Origin: Veillonella dispar
GTDB taxonomy: Bacteria > Bacillota > Negativicutes > Veillonellales > Veillonellaceae
Assembly (NCBI RefSeq): GCF_900637515.1
Contig: NZ_LR134375.1
Location: 1,075,952-1,139,951, forward strand
Length of the DNA stretch: 64,000 nt
Direction: 5' to 3'
Below, piece after piece: positions 8,074 through 16,553 of the stretch. The translations under genes and the position numbers were made by a program. The notes beneath the pieces were generated by a model. It was not told the DNA's origin. It saw only the letters and a list, made by a program, of their open reading frames with translations, and did not search any database. The stretch's first letter is position 1. Each line of letters starts with the position of its first letter.

Positions 8074-8958
8074 TTATAATAACTCGTCACGACGAGAGGC
8101 TAATTTTTTAAATAATGTACCAAAGAAACATTGATCTTTAAAACGTACGAATAAGCAATATACTGGATTGGAGCTTATATGTAATGTTTCTTTATTGGTA
8201 AACGTATAGTCAAATGTACCATCTATACAGATATGTAATTGAGGCTCTCGTTCTGGCATGGTGATTTGAATTGTATCATGCTCTTCCAATACAAGAGAAA
8301 CGCCTTGAATAAGATGTGGTGCTACAGGAGTCACAATAATTGATCTATTATCAGGCTTCATAATAGGACCACCTGCAGATAGATTATATCCTGTAGAGCC
8401 TGTGGCAGAAGAAATGATCAAGCCATCAGAAGGATACATTTGTGTATGTTGATTATTGATGGACATATTGATACGTGCCATTTTAGCTGGTTCTGCACGG
8501 GTAATAACTATTTCATTAATGATAGGTACTAATTCTTCTTCATTACCATTATTGCGGTCAATATACGCATATAAATGTCCACGTTTTTCGATATTATAAT
8601 CACCCTTGGCAATACGTTTAATATGACTTTGCATTTGGTGAACTTCGATTTGGTTTAAGAAACCCAACTCACCAAGATTAATACCACAAACAGGTACATT
8701 GTATGGGTAAATTTGTCGTGCCAAATGGATGATGGTACCATCACCACCAAAACTAAAGGCAATATCTATTTGTTTAAAGATTTCTGGACGACTTAAAATG
8801 TGAGTTTCAGGAATCTTAAGTACTCGTGCAGGTGCATCTGATTCGAGATCATCTGGCAAGAATACTTCGATACCTTCATCTTTACAAATATGTGCAGCCA
8901 TTTTTAAAACTGCCATAATATTGCTTTTCCCCATATTAGGGAAAAATCCGATACGCAT
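8074..8958 (-). CDS. nadK: NAD kinase
   Basis: Phosphorylates NAD to NADP. The 294-residue protein has the GGDG motif (FSFGGDGTII near residue 72), the NE/D region (GINLGELGFL) and the later SATGSTGYNLSAGGP block characteristic of the family. The ATG at 8958 follows GGAGATTACT. The gene sits 9 nt after tlyA, a pairing common in Firmicutes (tlyA-nadK, often followed by argR-recN). Its placement here in front of mnmM and close to argR fits that order with mnmM inserted. Confidence 0.96.
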   Translation of the reverse strand: MRIGFFPNMGKSNIMAVLKMAAHICKDEGIEVFLPDDLESDAPARVLKIPETHILSRPEIFKQIDIAFSFGGDGTIIHLARQIYPYNVPVCGINLGELGFLNQIEVHQMQSHIKRIAKGDYNIEKRGHLYAYIDRNNGNEEELVPIINEIVITRAEPAKMARINMSINNQHTQMYPSDGLIISSATGSTGYNLSAGGPIMKPDNRSIIVTPVAPHLIQGVSLVLEEHDTIQITMPEREPQLHICIDGTFDYTFTNKETLHISSNPVYCLFVRFKDQCFFGTLFKKLASRRDELL

Positions 8959-8967
8959 AGTAATCTC

Positions 8968-9771
8968 CTATAATGAATGAGCCTCTGCAACCACTGTATC
9001 GATTAAAGTATCATCAATGGTTAAAGCCCCTTCTTCGTACTTTTTAAAATAACCTAAAAACTCAATATTACCTTCCATACCTTTAATTGGTGAGAAAGTT
9101 AATCCATGAACATATAATCCACAATCATGAGCAACGTGTAAGATACGATGTAAAACCTCTTTATGGATTTTCGGGTCGCGCACAATACCACCTTTGCCAA
9201 CATTTTCTTTGCCAGCTTCAAATTGCGGCTTAATTAAAGCAACGAGGGAGCCTGTATCTTTTAACAATGTAGTAGCTACAGGCAATACTTTATCTAAAGA
9301 GATAAATGCTACATCTATGGAAATAAAGTCAACCAGTTCACCTAATTGTTCTGGTGTGACAGTGCGAATATTTTGCTTTTCCATGTTGATAACACGTGGG
9401 TCTTGACGTAACTTCCAAGCCAATTGATTATAGCCTACGTCAATGGCAAAAACTTTAGATGCACCATTTTGTAGGGCGCAATCTGTAAAACCACCTGTAC
9501 TAGCTCCTATATCAACCATAACAGCATCCTGTAAATCGATAGGATACGTTTGAATAGCCTTTTCTAACTTTAGTCCACCACGACTAACATAAGGTAAGGT
9601 GTTACCCTTTACTACGATATTAGCATCTACAGGAATTTTTGTACCCGCTTTATCAATACGCGTTGTATCCATAAAGATTTGGCCAGCCATTATGGCTGCT
9701 TTGGCTTTTTCTCTACTTTCAAAAAGTCCTCGATTAACAAGGAGTATGTCTAAACGTTCTTTACTGCTCAT
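8968..9771 (-). CDS. tlyA: TlyA-family 2'-O-methyltransferase (S4 plus FtsJ domains)
   Basis: A 267-residue protein with an N-terminal S4 RNA-binding domain (about 1-60, including RLDILLVNRGL) and a C-terminal FtsJ-like SAM methyltransferase with VDIGASTGGFTDCAL near residue 88. TlyA proteins methylate ribose 2'-hydroxyls of 16S and, in some species, 23S rRNA; some were also labelled hemolysins. The ATG at 9771 overlaps the stop of the PAP2 gene (ATGA), so the two are translationally coupled. RNA target here is inferred from family. Confidence 0.92.
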   Translation of the reverse strand: MSSKERLDILLVNRGLFESREKAKAAIMAGQIFMDTTRIDKAGTKIPVDANIVVKGNTLPYVSRGGLKLEKAIQTYPIDLQDAVMVDIGASTGGFTDCALQNGASKVFAIDVGYNQLAWKLRQDPRVINMEKQNIRTVTPEQLGELVDFISIDVAFISLDKVLPVATTLLKDTGSLVALIKPQFEAGKENVGKGGIVRDPKIHKEVLHRILHVAHDCGLYVHGLTFSPIKGMEGNIEFLGYFKKYEEGALTIDDTLIDTVVAEAHSL

Positions 9772-10247
9772 ATGACACCATTATAAATATAATAAAATTG
9801 AATACATGCTACAAGAATGCCAAGAATTAATCCCCCAAATACCTCTATTGGTGTATGGCCTAATAACTCTTTCAAGGCCTCTTTACGAGTAATGACAACA
9901 GGTATGTTTTTCTTTGTAAAATAATCTACAATTTGGTTTAGAATTTGAGCTTGACGACCAGCTTCTAAACGTACGCCAGATGCATCATACATGACTACGA
10001 TAGAGAATACTAAGGATAGAATAAAAAGATCAGATGCTCCATTTTTTAGATATATAGCCGTGGTTGTAGCGATTACAAAGGATGTATGCGAACTTGGGAA
10101 ACCACCAGATCCGACTAATCGTTCTGGACGAAATTTACCATGCCGAACTAGTTGCCATACGAATTTGATAGCCTGAGCTGTAAACCAACCCCAAAATGCG
10201 GCTTGCGCTATGTAGTTGTGTGCTATTTGTGGTAATATATCAATCAT
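9768..10247 (-). CDS. Divergent PAP2 family membrane protein (YuiD-like)
   Basis: A 159-residue membrane protein with the phosphatase-like motif GSGGFPSSHTSFV near residues 46-58 and three or four hydrophobic segments. It belongs to the DUF212/YuiD family, distantly related to acid phosphatase/vanadium haloperoxidase enzymes. Its position between ispA (polyprenyl diphosphate synthase) and tlyA makes an undecaprenyl or isoprenoid phosphate substrate attractive, but this is inference. The start at 10247 has GAAGG upstream and the end overlaps tlyA by 4 nt. Confidence 0.85.
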   Translation of the reverse strand: MIDILPQIAHNYIAQAAFWGWFTAQAIKFVWQLVRHGKFRPERLVGSGGFPSSHTSFVIATTTAIYLKNGASDLFILSLVFSIVVMYDASGVRLEAGRQAQILNQIVDYFTKKNIPVVITRKEALKELLGHTPIEVFGGLILGILVACIQFYYIYNGVI

Positions 10248-10275
10248 TATTTATACCTTCTACAGGTCGTAATAA

Positions 10276-11154
10276 TTAATTAGTGCGTTCTAAAAGATAA
10301 TCAATTAGAGCAGCCAGAATAGATGTATCATAGGAAACGGAATTTAGTGCATCATGAGCTTGTTTACCAACTAAGGAAGCTTGATTCTTAGCTTCATCTA
10401 AACCTAGTAAAGATACATAGGTAGATTTATGTTGGCGAATATCACTACCAGGTGTTTTTCCTAATTCTTCAATAGTACCAGTTACATCTAGAATATCATC
10501 AGTAATTTGGAATAACAATCCCAAACAATTTGCATATTCCATAAGTGCTGTTCTCGTAGCTGTATCTGCATTGCCTAAGATGAGCCCTAATTCTACAGAT
10601 GCATTAAATAAAGCCCCAGTTTTTCCTCGGTGTAAAACCTTTAACTCCTCTAGTGGTATATGTTTATCTTCACTAAGCATATCGAAGGCTTGACCTCCGA
10701 CCATACCTTCAGGGCCTGCAGCCGTAGCCACACATTGAATGGCATCAAGTTTTTCCTGCGCTGTAGCCGTCTCATTAGCGGTCATTAATTGAAAGGCATA
10801 GGTCAATAAACCGTCACCTGCTAGAATAGCCATACCTTCACCATAAACTTTATGATTTGTTAAATTACCTCTACGATAATCATCATTATCCATGGCTGGT
10901 AAATCATCATGTACTAAGGAATATGTATGGATACACTCCATAGCACATAGAAATTCCTTATAATCAGCTGGATCTTTATGAAGCATTTCTAATACAGCTT
11001 TAGATAAGATTGGTCGGATTCGTTTGCCACCTTGCATTAAACTGTAATTCATAGATTCATAAAGGGGTTTAAATTCTCGATTTGGGCTAGTTAATACTTC
11101 ACCTAACCATTGTTCAATATGTTGTTTGCTAGACGCTAAATAGTCTTTGAACAT
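10276..11154 (-). CDS. ispA: Short-chain polyprenyl diphosphate synthase (farnesyl diphosphate synthase type)
   Basis: Condenses isopentenyl diphosphate with allylic diphosphates to give C15 (or C20) prenyl diphosphate. The 292-residue protein carries both aspartate-rich motifs: the first in VHDDLPAMDND near residue 85 and the second in QITDDILD near 217. It lies 9 nt after xseB, in the usual xseA-xseB-ispA order. The start at 11154 has GGAGATTCT directly upstream. Product chain length cannot be settled by eye. Confidence 0.94.
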   Translation of the reverse strand: MFKDYLASSKQHIEQWLGEVLTSPNREFKPLYESMNYSLMQGGKRIRPILSKAVLEMLHKDPADYKEFLCAMECIHTYSLVHDDLPAMDNDDYRRGNLTNHKVYGEGMAILAGDGLLTYAFQLMTANETATAQEKLDAIQCVATAAGPEGMVGGQAFDMLSEDKHIPLEELKVLHRGKTGALFNASVELGLILGNADTATRTALMEYANCLGLLFQITDDILDVTGTIEELGKTPGSDIRQHKSTYVSLLGLDEAKNQASLVGKQAHDALNSVSYDTSILAALIDYLLERTN

Positions 11155-11163
11155 AGAATCTCC

Positions 11164-11370
11164 TTATTCGCTGATGCGGACTTCTTCGATAATTTGTTGT
11201 ACTTCATCTTCTACAGAATCAAGCATTTCTGCACATTCTTTTACTAATGTTAAGCCCTTCTTATATTGCGTTAAAAGCTCAGAGATAGTCATATCACCAT
11301 CGTCTAATTGTTTAACAATATCCTCTAAGGCTTTATATTTTTTCTCATAACTTTTTAGTGATGCGGCCAT
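11164..11370 (-). CDS. xseB: Exodeoxyribonuclease VII small subunit
   Basis: A 68-residue acidic helical protein with the family pattern (YEKKYKALEDIVKQLDDGDMTISE), partner of XseA in the exonuclease that degrades single-stranded DNA. The ATG at 11370 has AGGAGG 10 nt upstream, placed inside the xseA coding end. The gene overlaps xseA by 26 nt, which supports translational coupling and balanced subunit synthesis. Confidence 0.94.
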   Translation of the reverse strand: MAASLKSYEKKYKALEDIVKQLDDGDMTISELLTQYKKGLTLVKECAEMLDSVEDEVQQIIEEVRISE

Positions 11371-12568
11371 CTTTGTGCGCCTCCTTTACCGTAGCAGTAA
11401 CATACCCATCAGCAAGTGTAACTCGTATATCATCCTTTGGATGTAATTGCGTAACAGACGTAATAGGTTTATCCTTATGTTCAACCTTTGCAAATCCTTT
11501 TACCATCATTTGTAATGGATTAAGAGATTCTAATTGTTGAGCTAACAATGCTAGACTATGTTTCTCTGTATTGCATCGTTCTTTTGTAGCATTGGTTAAT
11601 GACTGTGAAAGCTCTTGTAAATGTGTTTTTTGTTTATGTAGAAATTGTAGAGCTGGAATGCCTAATCTACGATTAAAGAGCAATGTTAAATCGGTACGTT
11701 TCTGTTGTAATGTATATCGTATAAACTCATGTAGATACTCTTCTTTTTCTGACAATTGATCTTGTAATGTCGTTATAGGAAGCACTGCCATTTCTGCAGC
11801 ATGACTAGGTGTTGCTCCACGAGCATCTGCAACATAATCACATAAGGTATAATCTGTTTCATGACCTACTGCTGAAATAATTGGCGTATTAGCATTATAA
11901 ATCGCCTCTACAACAGATCTATCATTGAAACACCATAGATCTTCCATAGATCCACCACCACGACCAACGATGATAACATCTACATCGGGATCAGCATCGG
12001 CAGCAGCAATACCTCTTGCAATAACAGGTCCCACAGTATTGCCTTGGACAGGAACGGAGAATAATTTAAATTGCACTAGTGGGTTACGTCTCTCACTGAC
12101 ATGTAAAATATCATGTAATACAGCACCAGATTGAGATGTAACAATGCCTATGCAACTTGCCATGTACGGAAGACTTTGTTTGTGGCTGTCATCAAAGTAT
12201 CCTAGCGCCGTTAACTCCCGTTTTAACGCGTCAAATTCAAGTTGTAATGGACTTTTAGAGCCTATTTGCATATCTGATGCAATAAGATTTAAACGGCCCA
12301 TTTTATTGTAAAAATTAACAGATGCTTTTACAGTGACTAATAATCCATTTTGAATGGCATTAGCAAGTCCCTTTTGCATTACGGTGCTAGACCACATGGT
12401 AACATCAATAGCGGATTCTTCGTCTTTTAACGAGAAATACATATGGCCACTACTATGGCGCTTTGCGTTAATAATGGTACCGCTAACATAGACATTCTTA
12501 AGGAGATATTCACGGTCTAAGGTGCGCTTTATAAGATTGTTTAATTGTGTAATGGTTAATACATTCAC
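11345..12568 (-). CDS. xseA: Exodeoxyribonuclease VII large subunit
   Basis: Catalytic subunit of exonuclease VII. The 407-residue protein has an N-terminal OB fold (about 1-100, including SGHMYFSLKDEES) and the catalytic central domain with GIVTSQSGAVLHDI, VIIVGRGGGSMEDLWCFND and ISAVGHETDYTL. A long helical segment follows. The start is GTG at 12568, with AGAGGGT upstream; the neighbouring ATG four bases inside is out of frame. It starts 2 nt after the TsaD-like gene, within the nusB-xse operon. Confidence 0.96.
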   Translation of the reverse strand: MNVLTITQLNNLIKRTLDREYLLKNVYVSGTIINAKRHSSGHMYFSLKDEESAIDVTMWSSTVMQKGLANAIQNGLLVTVKASVNFYNKMGRLNLIASDMQIGSKSPLQLEFDALKRELTALGYFDDSHKQSLPYMASCIGIVTSQSGAVLHDILHVSERRNPLVQFKLFSVPVQGNTVGPVIARGIAAADADPDVDVIIVGRGGGSMEDLWCFNDRSVVEAIYNANTPIISAVGHETDYTLCDYVADARGATPSHAAEMAVLPITTLQDQLSEKEEYLHEFIRYTLQQKRTDLTLLFNRRLGIPALQFLHKQKTHLQELSQSLTNATKERCNTEKHSLALLAQQLESLNPLQMMVKGFAKVEHKDKPITSVTQLHPKDDIRVTLADGYVTATVKEAHKDGRITKKL

Positions 12569-12570
12569 GA

Positions 12571-13524
12571 TTACCCTCTAGATTCTTGTAAAAAAGCAGC
12601 GCCAAAAGCATTGCCAGTGGCATTATCAACAGAAAATTGTGGCTGTGCTACATGTAATGTAAGATGATTACGTCTACAATAATGCTCCATACGTTGACGA
12701 AGTAAACTATTGCTCATTACACCACCTACGGCAATTAATGTTCGAACAGGTTTATTTTGTAAATGATAGGTAATCATTTTTTCTAATGCATTTCCTATGG
12801 AGGTGAATACAGCTCTCGCCAAATTAGACTTATCTATATCATTCATAGAATTTGTAATTCGTCGCATAGCCGCACTACATGGACCAGCAAAGCTAATCCA
12901 ACCTTCTTTTACTGAAGATGGTAACGGCTCATATTCTGTAGTTTGTAATGCTAATGTTTCTAGATGTTTGCCAGCAGGAAATGGTAAGCCCATAGCTACA
13001 CCAATCCGATCCACATATTGACCGCCTTGTAAATCCTTAGATCCACCGATAATATGAGAGTCAAATATCCCTTCACCTTTATAATGACAATACACGAGTT
13101 CTGTAGTACCACCTGATAAATGAAGTGCTAAGAATGGTTCACTGGGAATTGTTTTTAATTCTCGTAGTGCTGCTAAAATATGATTTTCTTGGTGTGCGAA
13201 AACGTGTAGCGGTACATTCATCAAATGATTAAGAGACTGTCCGTATCCTAGCCCCACCATAAAAGCAGGCATATAGGAATTTTCCTCACGTCTAGGAAAC
13301 CCGCTAACACCAATACCACTAATAGGAAGCTGTGGCAATTCAGATATCAACTTAGGCAATGCCTTTGTATGTTGAAAGACCATATTTGATTGTTGTAGTC
13401 CTCGCTCACCTTGTTTGACCTCTAATATTTTGCGAGCTTCACCAACTATGTGAAAGTCGCTATCTATAATGGCACAACTTGTAGTGTAGCAACTAGTATC
13501 AATGCCTAAGTAATATCGTTTCAT
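12571..13524 (-). CDS. TsaD/Kae1-like paralogue (peptidase M22 family)
   Basis: A 317-residue ASKHA-fold protein of the TsaD/Gcp family. It starts GIDTSCYTTSCAI, retains the HxxxH iron-site pattern (HQENH near residue 114), LSGGTTEL, and a C-terminal AVGGVMSNSLLR and DNATGNAFGAA. Sequence differs from canonical TsaD (which has NHLEGH-type and SGGHT motifs), so it is probably a paralogue, not the t6A synthase subunit itself. It is wedged between nusB (overlapping by 1 nt) and xseA. Function unknown; possibilities include a modified tRNA-modification role or a scaffold. Confidence 0.8.
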   Translation of the reverse strand: MKRYYLGIDTSCYTTSCAIIDSDFHIVGEARKILEVKQGERGLQQSNMVFQHTKALPKLISELPQLPISGIGVSGFPRREENSYMPAFMVGLGYGQSLNHLMNVPLHVFAHQENHILAALRELKTIPSEPFLALHLSGGTTELVYCHYKGEGIFDSHIIGGSKDLQGGQYVDRIGVAMGLPFPAGKHLETLALQTTEYEPLPSSVKEGWISFAGPCSAAMRRITNSMNDIDKSNLARAVFTSIGNALEKMITYHLQNKPVRTLIAVGGVMSNSLLRQRMEHYCRRNHLTLHVAQPQFSVDNATGNAFGAAFLQESRG

Positions 13525-13928
13525 TATTTACTCTTATTATATGCATCTAAAATTGCGTTGATTAATTTATAGGAAGAATCAGAACCAAAATCTTTAGCTA
13601 ACTGAATAGCTTCGTTGATAGCTATAGATGGTTCCAAAGGATCAGCTTCATTTGTCATTTCCCATAGAGCAATACGTAAAATAGCACGGTCAACTTTATC
13701 CAAGTTTTCAACTTTACGTGATTTACAGAATGGTTGTAATGTAGCATCGATAGTTTCAGAAGCGGATAATACACCATTTATGATGCTATTAGCATAGGCT
13801 TTATCCATTGATTTATGCATGTGCCCTTCTGGAAACTGCACATCATTTTGATCAACATGAAATTCATTAGCATATAACATTTGAAATGCGTATTGACGTG
13901 CTTCACGTCGATTTCGCTTAATTACCAT
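13524..13928 (-). CDS. nusB: Transcription antitermination protein NusB
   Basis: All-helical RNA-binding factor that acts with NusE (S10) on boxA in rRNA antitermination. The 134-residue form begins MVIKRNRREARQYAFQMLYANE, matching the family, from the ATG at 13928 with AAGGAG upstream. The frame is open to 13973, but that extension lies inside the upstream Asp23 gene. It overlaps the Asp23 gene by 11 nt and the TsaD-like gene by 1 nt. Asp23 (YqhY)-nusB is a standard Firmicutes pair. Confidence 0.95.
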   Translation of the reverse strand: MVIKRNRREARQYAFQMLYANEFHVDQNDVQFPEGHMHKSMDKAYANSIINGVLSASETIDATLQPFCKSRKVENLDKVDRAILRIALWEMTNEADPLEPSIAINEAIQLAKDFGSDSSYKLINAILDAYNKSK

Positions 13929-14313
13929 GTAGAGTTGGCTCCTTTTCTTTAACAATACCTTCAATATGAACATCTACCTTAACATGGTCAAGATCAAGCA
14001 TATTTTTTAAGGTTTGTTTGATTTCTAACTGCAATTGTTTGGATAACTCAATTAGATTGTACCCATACAATGCTTTAATATAAATATTGATTTCAATAAA
14101 GCCTTTACGATGTTTAACATTGATACCTGGTAAACTGCGTTGACCAAAGGCATGTGTAATTCCCTCTACTAATTCATCGTAAAAGCGAGGGCTTAAAGAA
14201 TGAATACCTGGAATCGTAGCCAATGTTTTTGTTGCTACATCAATGATGACAGAGTCTGCAATATCTATGGTATCCATATCTAATCCGTAGTTTAATTGAT
14301 TGTCTGAACTCAT
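13918..14313 (-). CDS. Asp23/Gls24 family envelope stress response protein
   Basis: A 131-residue protein with the Asp23 pattern: IADSVIIDVATKTLATIPGI, then a hydrophobic strand FIEINIYIKALYGYNL and a final helix-strand with VKVDVHIEGI. It has no signal peptide or membrane segment, so it is cytoplasmic. Second of two tandem Asp23 genes upstream of nusB. In other Firmicutes such paralogues (YqhY, AmaP partners) relate to envelope or lipid homeostasis. Exact role unknown. It overlaps nusB by 11 nt. Confidence 0.87.
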   Translation of the reverse strand: MSSDNQLNYGLDMDTIDIADSVIIDVATKTLATIPGIHSLSPRFYDELVEGITHAFGQRSLPGINVKHRKGFIEINIYIKALYGYNLIELSKQLQLEIKQTLKNMLDLDHVKVDVHIEGIVKEKEPTLHGN

Positions 14314-14325
14314 ATAGATACCCTC

Positions 14326-14706
14326 CTAAGGCTGTGATGGTGTTACTAAATCATCAAATACAATGTCTTGTACCACTACATCAATGGTTTGCACTTCAAT
14401 TTCTGTATAAGAAACTAAAGCTGTTTTTATACGTTCTTGTAAACGTAAGGCCACATCCGGAATACGATATCCATATTGAATACACACATATAATGTAACG
14501 GAAATAGCTCCTTCATCATTAAATGATATTTTTACACCTTCATGATCAGATTTACGTCTAAAGAAGGTATTAACACCATCATTAAAGGTGGAGCTCATAT
14601 GATGTATGCCCTTTGTCTCAAGTGCAGCCATGGTGACAATCGTAGCATATACATCTTCACTAATCTTAATTTTACCCGACTCTAGTTCAGTATTTTTCTT
14701 GGTCAT
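14326..14706 (-). CDS. Asp23/Gls24 family protein (YqhY-like)
   Basis: A 126-residue Asp23-family protein with GKIKISEDVYATIVTMAALETKGI at the start, ISVTLYVCIQYGYRIPDVA in the middle and EVQTIDVVVQDI near the end. The ATG at 14706 with GAGG upstream is preferred over the ATG at 14730, which lies inside a hairpin terminator. It stands 12 nt before the second Asp23 gene. The efp terminator ends 15 nt in front of its start, so expression may depend on read-through or on a promoter in the 120-nt gap. Confidence 0.87.
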   Translation of the reverse strand: MTKKNTELESGKIKISEDVYATIVTMAALETKGIHHMSSTFNDGVNTFFRRKSDHEGVKISFNDEGAISVTLYVCIQYGYRIPDVALRLQERIKTALVSYTEIEVQTIDVVVQDIVFDDLVTPSQP

Positions 14707-14720
14707 ACTGGCCTCTTTCA

Positions 14721-14767
14721 AAAAAAGCACTTGTCCCTATATATAATTACATAGACGACAAGTGCTT
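14721..14767 (-). terminator. Hairpin terminator between efp and the Asp23 genes
   Basis: An 11-bp stem AAGCACTTGTC/GACAAGTGCTT with a 21-nt loop is followed on the minus strand by six T and then by the GAGG of the first Asp23 gene. A second hairpin (14791-14823, GGGG paired with CCCC plus AAGAT with ATCTT) lies between it and the efp stop. Probably a partial terminator within the operon. Confidence 0.75.
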
Positions 14768-14841
14768 ACAGTGCAAATGTTAGGATATATGGGGAATAAG
14801 ATTCCATGAAAAGATCTTGCCCCAATACATATCAATACGTA

Positions 14842-15399
14842 TTAGGCACGTTCGATGTATTGACCTGTACGAGTATCAATACGAAGTACATCATCTACTT
14901 CGATGAAGAGAGGTACTTTTACAGTGTAGCCTGTTTCCAATACAGCTGGTTTGTTACCACCAGTAGCAGTATCGCCACGGATACCAGGATCTGTTTCAAC
15001 TACGCGAAGTTCAACAGCTACAGGTAAATCGATACCGATTACGATACCTTGGAAGAACATGATGGATACTTCCATATTTTCAAGAAGGAAGTTTTTAGCA
15101 TCACCTAATTGTTCAAGGTTAAGTTCAACTTGATCATATGTTTCGTTATCCATGAATGTGTAAGAGCCGTCAGACTCGTACAAATATTGCATACGACGAC
15201 GATCAACATGTGCTTTAGGCACTTTTTCACCTGCATTGAAAGTACGCTCTACTACAGAACCAGTTTGCAAATTTTTCATTTTAGTACGTACGAATGCAGC
15301 ACCTTTACCTGGTTTAACGTGTTGGAAATCAACTACTTGCCATACATTACCGTCGATTTCAACGGTTACACCTGGACGAAAATCATTACTGGAAATCAT
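14842..15399 (-). CDS. efp: Elongation factor P
   Basis: Binds the ribosome between the P and E sites and rescues stalling at polyproline. The 185-residue protein has the three OB-type domains of the family and the tip lysine K32 in VKPGKGAAF, the usual modification site. A GGAGAAG site precedes the ATG at 15399. It lies 15 nt after the M24 peptidase gene, the common pepP/pepQ-efp arrangement. No obvious Lys32-modifying enzyme (epmA-like) was seen in this window. Confidence 0.97.
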   Translation of the reverse strand: MISSNDFRPGVTVEIDGNVWQVVDFQHVKPGKGAAFVRTKMKNLQTGSVVERTFNAGEKVPKAHVDRRRMQYLYESDGSYTFMDNETYDQVELNLEQLGDAKNFLLENMEVSIMFFQGIVIGIDLPVAVELRVVETDPGIRGDTATGGNKPAVLETGYTVKVPLFIEVDDVLRIDTRTGQYIERA

Positions 15400-15414
15400 C
15401 TAACTCTTCTCCTT

Positions 15415-16488
15415 CTAAATACCTATTTCAATTAACTCTTTTGGACTATGTGTCAACACCTCATAGCCGTCAGATTTGACGATGACACTATCCTCTATTC
15501 TCAATCCGATAGTACCTGTAATATAAATGCCAGGCTCTACCGTAATGATCATATTTTCTGTAAATACCGTATCGGATTTAGTATTGGCCACTGGTTCTTC
15601 GTGAATCTCAAGGCCTACGCCATGACCAGTACCATGATTAAATTCCTTGGTATATCCATGTTCTTTAATATAATCACGACATACTGCATCAAGTTCTTTG
15701 CCAGTTATACCAGCTCGAACTGCAGCTACGCCACGTTTTTGTGCTTCTAAAACTATACTATATAACTTCTTTTGTAATTCTGAGGCAAGCCCCATTACAA
15801 TAGTTCTAGTCATATCGGAATGATAACCCTTATATACGGCACCAAAGTCAAAGGTAACAAAATCACCTGCTTCGATGACCTTATCACTGGCTACACCATG
15901 AGGCATACTAGACCGATTACCAGAAGCTACAATAGTTGCAAAGGAAGGTTCCTCAGAACCACGTTTTAACATTTCTGATTCTAATATGATACGTGCTTCG
16001 TTTTCAGTCATTCCTACTTTTAGTTGTGGTAGCAATGCGGCGAAAGCTTCATCACCAATGTTAGCTGCTTTACGCAATAATTCCAATTCATCTTCACGCT
16101 TAACTGCTCGTAGTTTAGCAAAATTGATAGACGTAAAATTAAAGCGTTCATCTAATGTATCACATAAGGTTTCGTATGTATCAACAGGCATTTGTTTGCC
16201 CTCAATACCAAATAAACCTTCGTGAATATGATGTTCATTGAATATGTCTACAAGAGTATCCATAACAGAGGATTCATATTGAATGACTGTATACCCTTCA
16301 CATTGTTTTGTAGCTTGCTCAGTATATCTGAAATCGGTAATCATAAAGGCTTTATCTTGAGTAATGATAGCAAACCCTGTTGTACCAGTAAAACCAGCAA
16401 AATAATGTAAATTTATAGGGCTCATCAAAATGACGCCTGTTAATTCTTGCTCTTTAATATACTGTTGTAGCAGATTTAATCCATTCAT
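15415..16488 (-). CDS. M24 family Xaa-Pro aminopeptidase/dipeptidase
   Basis: Metallopeptidase removing residues ahead of proline. The 357-residue protein has an N-terminal creatinase-like domain and a pita-bread catalytic domain with metal ligands in DFGAVYKGYHSDMTRT, the histidine of HGTGHGVGLEIHEEP, and the glutamates of VEPGIY and GLRIEDSV. Two in-frame ATGs exist at 16494 and 16488; AGGAG is only 1 nt from the first but 7 nt from the second, so 16488 is chosen. It precedes efp directly. PepP versus PepQ specificity is not resolved. Confidence 0.92.
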   Translation of the reverse strand: MNGLNLLQQYIKEQELTGVILMSPINLHYFAGFTGTTGFAIITQDKAFMITDFRYTEQATKQCEGYTVIQYESSVMDTLVDIFNEHHIHEGLFGIEGKQMPVDTYETLCDTLDERFNFTSINFAKLRAVKREDELELLRKAANIGDEAFAALLPQLKVGMTENEARIILESEMLKRGSEEPSFATIVASGNRSSMPHGVASDKVIEAGDFVTFDFGAVYKGYHSDMTRTIVMGLASELQKKLYSIVLEAQKRGVAAVRAGITGKELDAVCRDYIKEHGYTKEFNHGTGHGVGLEIHEEPVANTKSDTVFTENMIITVEPGIYITGTIGLRIEDSVIVKSDGYEVLTHSPKELIEIGI

Positions 16489-16553
16489 AATCATGCTCCT
16501 AGTCTATAAAGTACAATTAATCTTACCATAAAATACCTATATTGAATAGAATT

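Noticed and set aside
15109-15435. 108-codon plus-strand frame opposite efp
   Set aside because: Phe- and Cys-rich product typical of antisense frames; efp is unmistakable on the other strand.
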